Made by a program: the position numbers and the translations under genes. A stretch of 64,000 nt of DNA. Origin: Novosphingobium sp. Rr 2-17. Its GTDB lineage: Bacteria > Pseudomonadota > Alphaproteobacteria > Sphingomonadales > Sphingomonadaceae. Below, in pieces: positions 1 to 8,043 of the stretch. Positions within the stretch are counted from its first letter, which is position 1. Each line of letters begins with the position of its first letter. The notes under the pieces were generated by a model, which was given only the letters and a program-made list of their open reading frames with translations, was not told where the DNA came from and did no database searches. The stretch lies in contig NZ_AKFJ01000005.1 in the NCBI RefSeq assembly GCF_000272475.1, positions 105,838 through 169,837 of the forward strand, read 5' to 3'.

Positions 1-848
1 GTAACCTCCCCGGCCAGCGCGACGCCCGCTGCCATCTCGCGGATCGACGCCTCGATCCGGTCCTGCACCTGCGGGTCGAACGTGCGGACGGTGCCCGACA
101 GGGTCACGACCGCGGGGATGACATTATGCGTATGGCCGCCGTGGATCTGCGTGAGCGAAACCACCGCCGATGCTGTCGGCGCAACCCGGCGCGATACGAT
201 GGTGTTCAATTGCTGCGCCAGCGCGGCCGCAGCAAGAATGGCGTCCGGCGTATCGTGCGGGATCGCGGCATGGCCGCCGCGCCCTTCCAGTCTGATCTCG
301 AACTTGTCGGCCGCCCCCATGATCGGCCCCGGCCGGGTGGCGATCGTCCCGGCAGGCAGATCGGGCCAATTGTGCAAGGCGAAGACCCGCTCACAGGGGA
401 AGCGATCGAACAGCCCCTCCCGCACCATTTCGCGCGCGCCGCCTTGCCCTTCCTCGGCGGGCTGGAAGAAGAAGTTGATCGTGCCGTCGAAATTGCGGGT
501 CCGCGCCAGATGCTGCGCGGCGCCCAGCAGCATGGCGACATGCCCGTCATGCCCGCACCCGTGGAAATGACCCGGCGTGCGGCTGGCGTATGGCAGGTTG
601 GTCTGCTCGTCGATCGGCAGCGCATCCATGTCGGCCCGCAATCCGATGCTGCGCTCCGAAGTACCGTTCCGAAGCACCCCGACGACACCGGTCCGACCGA
701 TTCCTTCGTGCACCTCCAGCCCCCGCAGGCGCAGTTGCTCGGCGATCCGGCCGGCGGTGCGATGCTCGCAAAAGCCCAGTTCCGGGTGGGCGTGAATGTC
801 GCGGCGGAAGGTGACGAGCGGTTCGATCAGATCGGCAATCTCGGTCAT
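1..848 (-). CDS. M20-family amidohydrolase / hippurate hydrolase-like peptidase (3' end cut by window)
   Basis: Metal-dependent amidohydrolase of the M20D type, which cleaves N-acyl or N-carbamoyl amino acids in the cytoplasm. About 282 codons are present. The frame runs open off the left edge, so the C-terminus is missing. Seen from the N-terminus: a RRDIHAHPELG segment, the metal-binding RADMDALPI motif, the GCGHDGH motif and FFQPAEEGQGGA with the catalytic and metal glutamates, then a GGHAAIPH dimerisation region and HNVIP. The ATG at 848 is preceded by an AG-rich stretch and lies 14 bases beyond the stop of the Lrp regulator. Gene order suggests co-transcription with the catabolic genes upstream. 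The family call is firm, but the substrate cannot be read. Confidence 0.85.
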   Translation of the reverse strand, partial: MTEIADLIEPLVTFRRDIHAHPELGFCEHRTAGRIAEQLRLRGLEVHEGIGRTGVVGVLRNGTSERSIGLRADMDALPIDEQTNLPYASRTPGHFHGCGHDGHVAMLLGAAQHLARTRNFDGTINFFFQPAEEGQGGAREMVREGLFDRFPCERVFALHNWPDLPAGTIATRPGPIMGAADKFEIRLEGRGGHAAIPHDTPDAILAAAALAQQLNTIVSRRVAPTASAVVSLTQIHGGHTHNVIPAVVTLSGTVRTFDPQVQDRIEASIREMAAGVALAGEV

Positions 849-862
849 GGATATCGTCTCGC

Positions 863-1357
863 CTATCGATCTTCACCAAACAGGTTCTGAATCGGGTAAT
901 GATATTTGATGAAAGGGGACTTGATCACGATGTAGCTGAAATACTTTTCGATGCCGTAACCGCCTTCCAACATCCCTTCGATGATCGACTGGTAATGCCC
1001 CACGCCTCGCGTCACGAATTTCAGCAGATAGTCGTAGCCGCCGCTCACCAGATGGCATTCGACGATCTCGTCCAACTTTCGGATGCGCGCCTCGAACCGA
1101 GAAAAATCGCCCGCACGATGTTCCGTCAGCGTTACTTCTGTGAAGACGGTCAGATATTCTCCCAGCTTGTGCAGGTTGATGTGCGCACCGTAGCCGGTGA
1201 TGTATCCCGCTTTCTCGAGCCGCTTCACACGAGTCAAGCAAGGGCTGGGTGACAAGCCAACCGCGTCGGCCAGTTCGACGTTAGTGACACGGCCAGACTG
1301 TTGCAGCTGCGTGAGGATCTTGAGATCGATCCTGTCCAGTCTGGGTCCACCAAACAT
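863..1357 (-). CDS. Lrp/AsnC-family transcriptional regulator
   Basis: 164-residue amino-acid-responsive regulator, the normal length for Lrp/AsnC. The N-terminal helix-turn-helix covers roughly residues 8-55 (LDRIDLKILTQLQQSGRVTN, then ADAVGLSPSPCLTRVKRLE). A C-terminal RAM ligand-binding domain follows, with a conserved VSGGYDYLLKF segment. The ATG at 1357 has a good AGGGG ribosome site. It sits 16 bases after the aminotransferase stop and just before the amidohydrolase, so it is probably a local regulator of this amino-acid catabolic run. The effector is unknown. Confidence 0.93.
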   Translation of the reverse strand: MFGGPRLDRIDLKILTQLQQSGRVTNVELADAVGLSPSPCLTRVKRLEKAGYITGYGAHINLHKLGEYLTVFTEVTLTEHRAGDFSRFEARIRKLDEIVECHLVSGGYDYLLKFVTRGVGHYQSIIEGMLEGGYGIEKYFSYIVIKSPFIKYHYPIQNLFGEDR

Positions 1358-1373
1358 ATCGTCCCCTTCTATA

Positions 1374-2762
1374 TCATCCGACCGCAGCGCGAATATCAGC
1401 GTCTTCCAGCAGGTCGTCCAGCGTTTTGCCGATCCGCGTGAAGATCATGTCCATCTCTTCGTCCGATGCGCACAGCGCGGGCGCGAGGCCGATGATATTG
1501 TCGCCAAAGGCGCGGAAGATGACCCCATTTTCATAACCTTTGGCGAACAAGCGATCCGGCAGTTTCAGAGCAGGATCGAACCGGTCCTTGCTCGCCTTGT
1601 CCGCCACCAGTTCGATCGCACCGAGCAGCCCCCGGCCGCGCGTATCGCCCACCATCGGATGGTCGGCGATGGCGGCCAGCCCCGCGTCGAACCGCGCGCC
1701 GACCTTGCGACCGTTCGCCAATATACCGCCTTCGGTGTAAAGACGCAGCACCTCCAGCCCGACAGCCGCGCTTACCGGATGGCCCGAGTACGTCGCGCCA
1801 TGTCCGATGACCAGATCGACCGCTGCGCCGTCGGCGATGCCTTGATAGACCTTGTCCGCCATCAGCACCGCGCCCATCGGCACATAGCCCGAGGTCAGCC
1901 CCTTGGCGACGGTCATAAGATCGGGGGATACGCCCTCCGCCTCGCAGGCGAACATCGGGCCGGTGCGACCGAAGGCGGTGATGACCTCGTCGGCCACCAT
2001 CAAGATGCCCAGTTCGTCACACGTCGCGCGGATCGCCTTCAACCAGCCGACTGGCGGCACGATAACCCCGCCCGAACCCTGGATCGGCTCGCAGAAGAAG
2101 GCCGCGACATTGTCCGCGCCCAGTTCCGCGACCTTGTCTTTCAACTGCTGCACCGAGCGCGCGATGATCGCCGTGTCATCCCCCTCCAAGTCGCTGCGAT
2201 AGGGATAGGGCGAGGGAATATGATGCTGCCAGCGTAGCGGGAGGTCGAAATTGCGGTGAAAGTTGGACAGCGCCGTCAAGCCCGCTCCGGTGCTGGTCGA
2301 TCCGTGATAGCCGCGCTCAAGCGCGATGCACTGTTTCTTGTCAGGCTTGCCGATCGCGTTGAAATAATGGGTGATATACCGGATCGCCGCATCGACTGCG
2401 TCTGATCCGCCCAGGGTAAAGTAGACGTGATCCAGCCCTTGGGGGCTAAGGTCGACCAGTCGCTGCGCCAGCCGTGCAGCCGGCTCGTTGCCGAAATGGA
2501 AGTAACCCGTCGCGTAGGGCAGGCGACGCATCTGCTCGGCCGCAACCTCGACGATGCTGTCATGGCCATAGCCCACGTTCACGCACCACAGGCCCGCAAA
2601 GGCATCCAGCAACTCGCGACCATCCATGTCGGTCAGCCACATGCCCTTCCCGCTTTGAAGCATGGTCGCGCCCCGCGCTTCGTGCGCCCGGAACGAGGTG
2701 ACGGGATGGATCAGATGGTCGCGGTCAATATCAAGCAACGACCGATTGGAATGCAGCGTCAT
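1374..2762 (-). CDS. Class III pyridoxal-phosphate aminotransferase (omega-amino acid / GABA / putrescine type)
   Basis: 462-residue PLP-dependent class III aminotransferase that moves a terminal amino group from an omega-amino acid or diamine to a keto acid. Visible features are the cofactor-binding GGSDAVDAAIR region, the VADEVITAFGRTG aspartate motif that holds the PLP pyridine nitrogen, and the Schiff-base lysine in TVAKGLTSGYVPMG. The nearby succinate-semialdehyde dehydrogenase suggests GABA, putrescine or a similar omega-amine as substrate, but pyruvate-dependent beta-alanine types look alike. 149 bases separate it from the dehydrogenase upstream, so it may have its own promoter. Confidence 0.9.
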   Translation of the reverse strand: MTLHSNRSLLDIDRDHLIHPVTSFRAHEARGATMLQSGKGMWLTDMDGRELLDAFAGLWCVNVGYGHDSIVEVAAEQMRRLPYATGYFHFGNEPAARLAQRLVDLSPQGLDHVYFTLGGSDAVDAAIRYITHYFNAIGKPDKKQCIALERGYHGSTSTGAGLTALSNFHRNFDLPLRWQHHIPSPYPYRSDLEGDDTAIIARSVQQLKDKVAELGADNVAAFFCEPIQGSGGVIVPPVGWLKAIRATCDELGILMVADEVITAFGRTGPMFACEAEGVSPDLMTVAKGLTSGYVPMGAVLMADKVYQGIADGAAVDLVIGHGATYSGHPVSAAVGLEVLRLYTEGGILANGRKVGARFDAGLAAIADHPMVGDTRGRGLLGAIELVADKASKDRFDPALKLPDRLFAKGYENGVIFRAFGDNIIGLAPALCASDEEMDMIFTRIGKTLDDLLEDADIRAAVG

Positions 2763-2911
2763 CAGGGGACTCGCGGTAGTGGTGACGCTTCGAGCCTATC
2801 TTCGTGCTGCAGGGGGAAAGGCCGATATGCATAAGGCAGCGACGCGCCACCAGCCTTTGCGGGCAGGAAGGCGGCATAATCTGCCGCCCCCCGTCCTGGG
2901 TTGTCTTTCGA

Positions 2912-3982
2912 TCAGGACAGTGCGTCAGCGATCGCCTTGCCGCATTGCTCGGTATTGGCCTTGCCCTTGAGGTCGCCGGTGCGCAGCGCCGGTTCCGCCA
3001 AGACCGTTTCCACTGCGCGCATGATCGCCGCGGCGGCGTCCGCCTCGCCCAGATGCTCGAGCATCATCGCCGCCGACCAGATCTGCCCGACCGGATTGGC
3101 AATCCCTTTCCCGGCGATATCGGGCGCCGAGCCATGAACCGGCTCGAACAAAGACGGCGCAGTCTTGTCAGGATTGATGTTGCCGGAGGGTGCGACGCCG
3201 ATGGTGCCGGTGCAGGCAGGTCCCAGGTCGGACAGGATATCGCCGAACAAGTTGGACGCGACCACCACATCGAAACGGTCTGGGTTGAGTACGAACTGCG
3301 CGGTCAGGATGTCGATATGATATTTGTCATGGGTGACGGTCGGGTAGTTCTTCGCCATCTCCTCCACCCGTTCGTCCCACCAAGGCATCGTGATCGCGAT
3401 GCCGTTGGATTTGGTGGCGGACGTCACATGCTTGCGCGCGCGCGTCGCCGCCAGATCGAAGGCGTAGCGCAGCACCCGGTCGGTGCCGTGCCGGGTCATG
3501 ACGGTTTCCTGGATCACCACCTCGCGCGGGGTGCCGGCAAACATCTTGCCGCCGACCGAGCTATACTCGCCCTCGGTATTCTCACGCACGACCCAGAAAT
3601 CGATGTCACCCGGCTCGCGCCCGACCAGCGGACAAGGAACGCCCGGCATCAGGCGAACCGGACGCAGATTGACATACTGGTCGTATTCGCGACGGAACTG
3701 GAGCAGCGATCCCCACAGCGATATGTGGTCCGGCACTGTATCGGGCCAACCCACCGCACCGAAGAATATCGCATCGGGACTGCCGATCCGGTCCTTCCAG
3801 CCGTCTGGCATCATCTGTCCGTGCTTGGCGTAATAGTCGCAGCAGGCAAAATCCTGCCACGTCTGCTTGATGGCAAAGCCGTAAAGGCTGGCCGCGCGCT
3901 CCAGCACGCGAATGCCTTCGGGCACCACTTCCTTGCCAATGCCGTCGCCTGGAATGACCGAAATATTGTAAGTGCGCGCCAT
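2912..3982 (-). CDS. Tartrate / D-malate dehydrogenase-type beta-decarboxylating dehydrogenase
   Basis: 356-residue member of the isocitrate/isopropylmalate dehydrogenase superfamily, closest in style to tartrate dehydrogenase/decarboxylase or D-malate dehydrogenase, which oxidises a 2-hydroxy acid with NAD and often decarboxylates it. Seen: start IPGDGIGKEVVPEG, substrate loop RPVRLMPGVPCPL, VVRENTEGEYSSVGG, metal-binding aspartates in FGDILSDLG, and the NAD-site EPVHGSAPDIAGKGIANP. The ATG at 3982 follows the succinate-semialdehyde dehydrogenase stop by 24 bases with a GAGG-type site. LeuB is less likely because leuCD are absent and the Arg/Cys-rich loop resembles tartrate dehydrogenases. 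Confidence 0.88.
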   Translation of the reverse strand: MARTYNISVIPGDGIGKEVVPEGIRVLERAASLYGFAIKQTWQDFACCDYYAKHGQMMPDGWKDRIGSPDAIFFGAVGWPDTVPDHISLWGSLLQFRREYDQYVNLRPVRLMPGVPCPLVGREPGDIDFWVVRENTEGEYSSVGGKMFAGTPREVVIQETVMTRHGTDRVLRYAFDLAATRARKHVTSATKSNGIAITMPWWDERVEEMAKNYPTVTHDKYHIDILTAQFVLNPDRFDVVVASNLFGDILSDLGPACTGTIGVAPSGNINPDKTAPSLFEPVHGSAPDIAGKGIANPVGQIWSAAMMLEHLGEADAAAAIMRAVETVLAEPALRTGDLKGKANTEQCGKAIADALS

Positions 3983-4006
3983 GAAAATTCCTCGTGGAAG
4001 CGGGGA

Positions 4007-5470
4007 TTACAGTTTCAGCCCGCCAATGTGGAAGGCCTTGGTCTCGAGATATTCCTCGATCCCGGCATGAGCGCCCTCGCGGCCCAGGCCCGATTGCTTG
4101 ACGCCGCCGAAGGGTGCCATCTCCATGGCGATGCCGCCGGTGTTGAGCGCGACCATGCCGGCCTCCAACCGCTCGGCGACGCGGAAGGCGCGGTGCAGAT
4201 TTTCGGTGTAGAAGTAGCTGGCGAGGCCAAATTTCGTGTCATTGGCAAGGGCAATACCCTCCGCCTCGTCATGGAAGCGGAACAGCGGCGCGACCGGGCC
4301 AAACGTCTCTTCGCCGGCCAGTCGCATGTCGCGGGTCGCCCCGGTCAGGATCACCGGCGTCACGAAGCGTCCGCCCGTGGCACCTTCGGACGCCTTGGCG
4401 AAGATGGTCGCACCGTGGACCAGCGCATCCTCGACATGGGCATCGACCTTTTCCACCGCCGCGCGGTTGATGAGCGGTCCGATGGTCGCGCTTTCCTGAT
4501 CGCCCGGGCCGACCTTGAGCGCCGAAACGGCCTTCGCCAGCTTTTCCGCAAAGGCGTCGTAGACGCCGTCCTGCACCAGGATGCGGTTGGCGCAAACGCA
4601 AGTCTGGCCGGCATTGCGGAACTTGCTGGCCATGGTCGCTGTAACGGCGAGGTCCAGATCGGCGTCGTCGAACACCAGCAACGGCGCGTTGCCGCCCAGC
4701 TCCAGGCTCAGTCGCTTAATCGTATCGGCGCTCTGCCGCATCAGTAGCGCCCCCACCCGGGTCGATCCGGTAAAGGACAGTTTGCGCACGGTCTCGCTGG
4801 CGGTCAGAACGTTGCCGATGGGCGCGGCCTGTCCGGTAACGATGTTGATGACCCCCTTGGGAAAGCCCGCCTGCTCGGCCAGCTTCACCAGCGCCAGGGC
4901 GCTGAATGGCGTCAGTTCGGATGGCTTGACGACGACGGGGCATCCCGCCGCCAGCGCCGGCGCGCATTTGCGCGTGATCATGGCGGCCGGAAAGTTCCAG
5001 GGGGTGATCGCGGCCGACACGCCGACCGGTTCTTTCAGGATCAGGATACGGCGATTGGCCTCAGGCGCGGGAATGATGCCCCCCTCGATCCGGCGGGCTT
5101 CCTCGGCGAACCATTTGATGAAGCTTGCCGCATAGCGCATTTCGCCCTCCGCCTCGGCGATGGGCTTGCCCTGCTCGGCCGTCATGATCCGGCCGAGATC
5201 AATCACATTATCCATCACCAGCCCATGCCAGCGTTCCAGCAGCGTGGCGCGTTCACCAGCCGTCTTGGCGCGCCATGCGGGCCATGCGGCCTGGGCCGCA
5301 TCGACCGCCGCCTGCGTATCGGCCTCGCCGCAATCGGGGATACTGCCCAGTACGGCCCCCGTCGCGGGATTATCGACATCCAGCGTCGCGCCGGACGATG
5401 CGCCAACCCATTCGCCTGCGATGAAAACCTGCTGTACGAAAAGAGCGGAATTGTTGAGCGAGAGAGTCAT
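4007..5470 (-). CDS. gabD: NAD(P)-dependent succinate-semialdehyde dehydrogenase
   Basis: 487-residue aldehyde dehydrogenase that oxidises succinate semialdehyde to succinate, the final step of GABA or putrescine use. Seen: the substrate/cofactor segment AAITPWNFPAAMITRK, KPSELTPFSALAL, the GSTRVG nucleotide loop, the general-base glutamate in LELGGNAPLLVFDDAD and the catalytic cysteine in NAGQTCVCANR. The C-terminus GGVKQSGLGREG is typical of GabD. Its ATG overlaps the GNAT stop by four bases, so the two are translationally coupled. Glutarate-semialdehyde dehydrogenase is the main alternative. Confidence 0.92.
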   Translation of the reverse strand: MTLSLNNSALFVQQVFIAGEWVGASSGATLDVDNPATGAVLGSIPDCGEADTQAAVDAAQAAWPAWRAKTAGERATLLERWHGLVMDNVIDLGRIMTAEQGKPIAEAEGEMRYAASFIKWFAEEARRIEGGIIPAPEANRRILILKEPVGVSAAITPWNFPAAMITRKCAPALAAGCPVVVKPSELTPFSALALVKLAEQAGFPKGVINIVTGQAAPIGNVLTASETVRKLSFTGSTRVGALLMRQSADTIKRLSLELGGNAPLLVFDDADLDLAVTATMASKFRNAGQTCVCANRILVQDGVYDAFAEKLAKAVSALKVGPGDQESATIGPLINRAAVEKVDAHVEDALVHGATIFAKASEGATGGRFVTPVILTGATRDMRLAGEETFGPVAPLFRFHDEAEGIALANDTKFGLASYFYTENLHRAFRVAERLEAGMVALNTGGIAMEMAPFGGVKQSGLGREGAHAGIEEYLETKAFHIGGLKL

Positions 5471-6330
5471 CCGAGCGCCTGCGTCGTGAGAGTGAAGGTC
5501 CGAGCCGAAGGATCAGCTTTGGGCGGGCGGCCGCGCACCATACTCGTCACCTGCCCCACTTGCGGCAGCCCCAGTTCCTCAAGCCAGTCACCCAGACCAC
5601 TTTCTTCAGGGATGTCGATACGGCAGAAGATGCCGGCATGCGAGCCCAGCCAGTGGGAGATCAGCACCTTCGCGCCGCCGGTGTCAGGCGCGACCGTAGG
5701 GCCGACCACATGGCCGCGTCCGAAACGACAAAACAGGGAAAAGCCAACCGGCTCGTTGTCACGCGTCAGCACGACGCCCTGTGCGCCCGGAACCAGCGCG
5801 TTGAGCAAAGCGTCGCGATCCATGCCGGTCGCGCGGCGGGCAAGAGCCTGCAATGTCGGCATGTCCTTGGCGCCCAGCGGACGCACCCTCTCTCCGGGAA
5901 TGAGTTCGGCGATCGGCACGGCGAAGGCCGCGCCCTGATGCTGAAACACCAGGCCAAGCGCTTCGAAGCCCATGCCCGCATAAAGCGGCCTTCCCTCGGC
6001 GGTGGCGTTGAGCAAGACGGTGCGGCCGTCCAGATCACCCAAGACCGCATCCATCAACTGCCGACCAGTGTCGGTGTCTCCCGCATGCGGCGACACGATA
6101 ACCATTCCGAGGGTTGCGGCGTCGGCGCCGTAAAGCCACGCCATCGCGGTGCCCACGATACGCTCGTCGGTTTGCGCGACATAGCCAAAGCCGAGGCCCA
6201 GAAGCATGTCCCAGTCCTCGACGCGATGGGGCCATTTCTGGCCACTGGACAATGACTGCGCGGCGGGCAGATCGTCCACCGTCATCCGCCGCAACGTCAC
6301 CCTCGCCTCTATGTCCGTAGCCATGCTCAT
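5467..6330 (-). CDS. Two-domain GNAT N-acetyltransferase
   Basis: 287-residue protein with an N-terminal GNAT fold (residues about 10-135, with GTAMAWLYGADAATLGMVIVSP and a TGRQLMDAVL acetyl-CoA loop) and a second GNAT-like half. This layout is known from YitH-type acetyltransferases. It is the first gene of the minus-strand catabolic run and overlaps gabD by four bases. The acceptor may be a polyamine or amino acid given the neighbours, but nothing in the sequence proves that. The start at 6330 is the third of several close ATG codons. Confidence 0.8.
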   Translation of the reverse strand: MSMATDIEARVTLRRMTVDDLPAAQSLSSGQKWPHRVEDWDMLLGLGFGYVAQTDERIVGTAMAWLYGADAATLGMVIVSPHAGDTDTGRQLMDAVLGDLDGRTVLLNATAEGRPLYAGMGFEALGLVFQHQGAAFAVPIAELIPGERVRPLGAKDMPTLQALARRATGMDRDALLNALVPGAQGVVLTRDNEPVGFSLFCRFGRGHVVGPTVAPDTGGAKVLISHWLGSHAGIFCRIDIPEESGLGDWLEELGLPQVGQVTSMVRGRPPKADPSARTFTLTTQALG

Positions 6331-6670
6331 GCTCCATTGGCGGCGTGGGATGCGGCGCCGGCGTCTATTCAGGGCGGAAATTTAGCCCCACGGACAAGCA
6401 TTGGATGCCGCCTTCACGCCTTTTTCGGAAGATCATCGCGCGTTATTGGCTATGGCACCTGCATAAAATGCCGTGCCGATCTCTCATCGCCTCACGAGGC
6501 AGCCGCGAGGGGGAGACCTATGCATCTGCGTATGTATCTAGAGCGTTTTCGAAGCGGGTGGAATCACCTGCTGACTCGGAAAACGCGGCGAAACAAGAGA
6601 CTAGAGCAACCGAGCCAATGCAATCGGATCGGAACTTGCTTTAGACATAAAAATGCATCGGAGGTGACAC
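6331..6670. other. Divergent intergenic region between the GNAT gene and cnrY
   Basis: 340 bases with no convincing gene. The short frames here are not followed by protein-like sequence. It must hold the promoters of both the minus-strand catabolic run and the cnr locus. Its right half is occupied by two adjacent imperfect palindromes (listed separately), and the last bases contain the cnrY ribosome site GGAGGTG at about 6659-6665. Confidence 0.6.
6543..6645. repeat. Pair of imperfect palindromes (REP-like)
   Basis: First hairpin: GCGTTTTC (6543-6550) pairs with GAAAACGC (6579-6586), with an inner stem AGCGGGTG (6553-6560) and CACCTGCT (6565-6572) around GAAT. Second hairpin: TAGAGCAA near 6602 pairs with TTGCTTTA near 6636, with an inner CCGA/TCGG. 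The form resembles short palindromic repeats scattered through alphaproteobacterial genomes. That comparison is from memory; the pairing itself is seen. Confidence 0.6.
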
Positions 6671-6955
6671 ATGGTGAATATCGATGATTGGCTATCATCA
6701 GCAGCGGCGCGTACTTCGTTGGAGATGTCTTCGGGCGCTCTTGCCACGTTGGAACGCCAGCTTGATAAGGAAATGGCCCCAATAGCAATCGCGGCTCGCC
6801 GCAATGCGCAACGCACGATGGTGTGCGGCGCCCTGGCCGCCGCTTTTGCTTTTGTGGCTACCGGCACGCTGATGTTGCCACAAGCGCCTGCGCGTCCGAT
6901 GTGGCTGGCTTCTCCATCGGCATCTTCGCCTTACAGCTTGCTGATCGGAAACTGA
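6671..6955 (+). CDS. cnrY: CnrY-like membrane anti-sigma factor
   Basis: 94-residue single-pass inner-membrane protein. A short cytoplasmic N-terminal part binds the sigma factor, one transmembrane helix (about residues 55-72) spans the membrane, and a short periplasmic tail ends in PSASSPYSLLIGN, close to the tail remembered for Cupriavidus CnrY (95 residues). It holds CnrH inactive until CnrX senses Ni or Co. A strong GGAGGTG site precedes the ATG. It is the first gene of cnrYXH, two bases before the cnrX ATG. The small size and low-complexity family make gene order the best support. Confidence 0.85.
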   Translation: MVNIDDWLSSAAARTSLEMSSGALATLERQLDKEMAPIAIAARRNAQRTMVCGALAAAFAFVATGTLMLPQAPARPMWLASPSASSPYSLLIGN

Positions 6956-6957
6956 CA

Positions 6958-7400
6958 TGATCCGATCGCGCTTTGGGCTGGCACTGCCGGCCCTTGTCGG
7001 TGCGCTCATCGGCGTCGCTCTCGCTACCGGGTTGACGATGGCTTGGGACGCGGCACAACATCGTGATTCCGACTTGCACCAGTTGCTGCACAAAGCCGCG
7101 CCCCTCGACCCCGAGGAACAAGCGGCACTCGACGTTAAGGAAAAGCAGTTCGAAGCGGTACGCTCGCAGATCGAGCACCGACTGCAGAACGCCAACACAC
7201 AGTTGGCGGATGCCATCGCGAAAGACCCCAAGTGGTCTCCCGCCGTCGAGGTGGCAACGCGCGAAGTCGAGAAAGCGGCTGGTGACTTGCAAAGAGCGAC
7301 CCTTGAACATGTTTTCGAAATGCGCGCGGGCCTAAAGCCGGAGCACCGCGCGGCTTATGATGCGGTGTTGATAAAGGCGCTGCGGCGTGGTCCCCGGTGA
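6958..7400 (+). CDS. cnrX: CnrX-like periplasmic Ni/Co sensor
   Basis: 147-residue membrane-anchored periplasmic metal sensor that passes the nickel/cobalt signal to CnrY. An N-terminal helix (about residues 7-29) anchors it and the rest is a four-helix hooked hairpin. The residues that bind metal in Cupriavidus CnrX (H42, H46, E63, H119, M123) all have counterparts one position earlier: H41, H45, E62, H118 and M122. The length (148 in CnrX) also matches. Start codon is ATG at about 6957-6958. The end overlaps the GTG of cnrH by four bases. Confidence 0.93.
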
Positions 7401-7969
7401 CGCCCGATACCAGCGATGAAGAGTGGGTCAGGCGCGCGACCAAAGGAGATCGGCGCGGCTATAGCACGTTGGTTCATCGCTACGCGCGCCGTTTGGCACA
7501 AGCCGCGCGCGGGTTTGGCCTGCCAGAAACTGACGTTGATGACGTGGTACAGGAAACGTTTGTCTCGGCGTGGCGCAATCTCGGCCTCTACGACCCCTCG
7601 CTGCCATTTCGTCCGTGGTTATTTCGGATCGCCACGAACAAGATGCGCGATCATCGGCGGCGGCGTTCCGTCCGCTCGTTTCTGTTCGGCGCCAGCGACA
7701 TCGACGAGGGTTTGCGCATTGCCGACGATGCGCCCAATCCGGAACAGACCATGATTGCCGTGCTCGATCTTGCCCGAATTAAAGCCACCCTCAACTTGCT
7801 GGAAACGCCACTACGCGAGGCTTTAGTGCTGACCGCGCTTGTCGGATTGTCACAGTCGGAGGCGGCCCAATCCTTGAACGTCAGCGTCAAAGCGGTTGAA
7901 ACCAGAGTGGCCCGCGCGCGTCGGAAACTGGCGCGGTTGATCGAGTTAGAAAAAACAACGCTGCCATGA
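7397..7969 (+). CDS. cnrH: ECF sigma factor of the CnrH type
   Basis: 190-residue extracytoplasmic-function RNA polymerase sigma factor that transcribes the resistance genes when released from CnrY. Region 2 (about residues 20-85) includes DVDDVVQETFVSAWRNL and PFRPWLFRIATNKMRDHRRR. Region 4 (about 125-180) has LREALVLTALVGLSQSEAAQ and a helix-turn-helix ending VETRVARARRKL. GTG start at 7397 overlaps the cnrX TGA. Length matches CnrH (191). Targets are presumably promoters before cnrY and cnrC. Confidence 0.93.
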   Translation: MTPDTSDEEWVRRATKGDRRGYSTLVHRYARRLAQAARGFGLPETDVDDVVQETFVSAWRNLGLYDPSLPFRPWLFRIATNKMRDHRRRRSVRSFLFGASDIDEGLRIADDAPNPEQTMIAVLDLARIKATLNLLETPLREALVLTALVGLSQSEAAQSLNVSVKAVETRVARARRKLARLIELEKTTLP

Positions 7970-8043
7970 GGGGGAAGCCCGGCTGGGTGCGTAAGGGGAG
8001 TATCGGCTGCACCTAAAGCCGGTTTTCGTCGGGGGAAGACGTC

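Noticed and set aside
2804..4747. 647-codon plus-strand frame
   Set aside because: Runs opposite two clear dehydrogenases; its sequence is not protein-like.
6620..6670. GGAACTT as a possible ECF sigma -35 before cnrY
   Set aside because: It is part of the palindromic repeat and no matching copy precedes cnrC, so it cannot be assigned.
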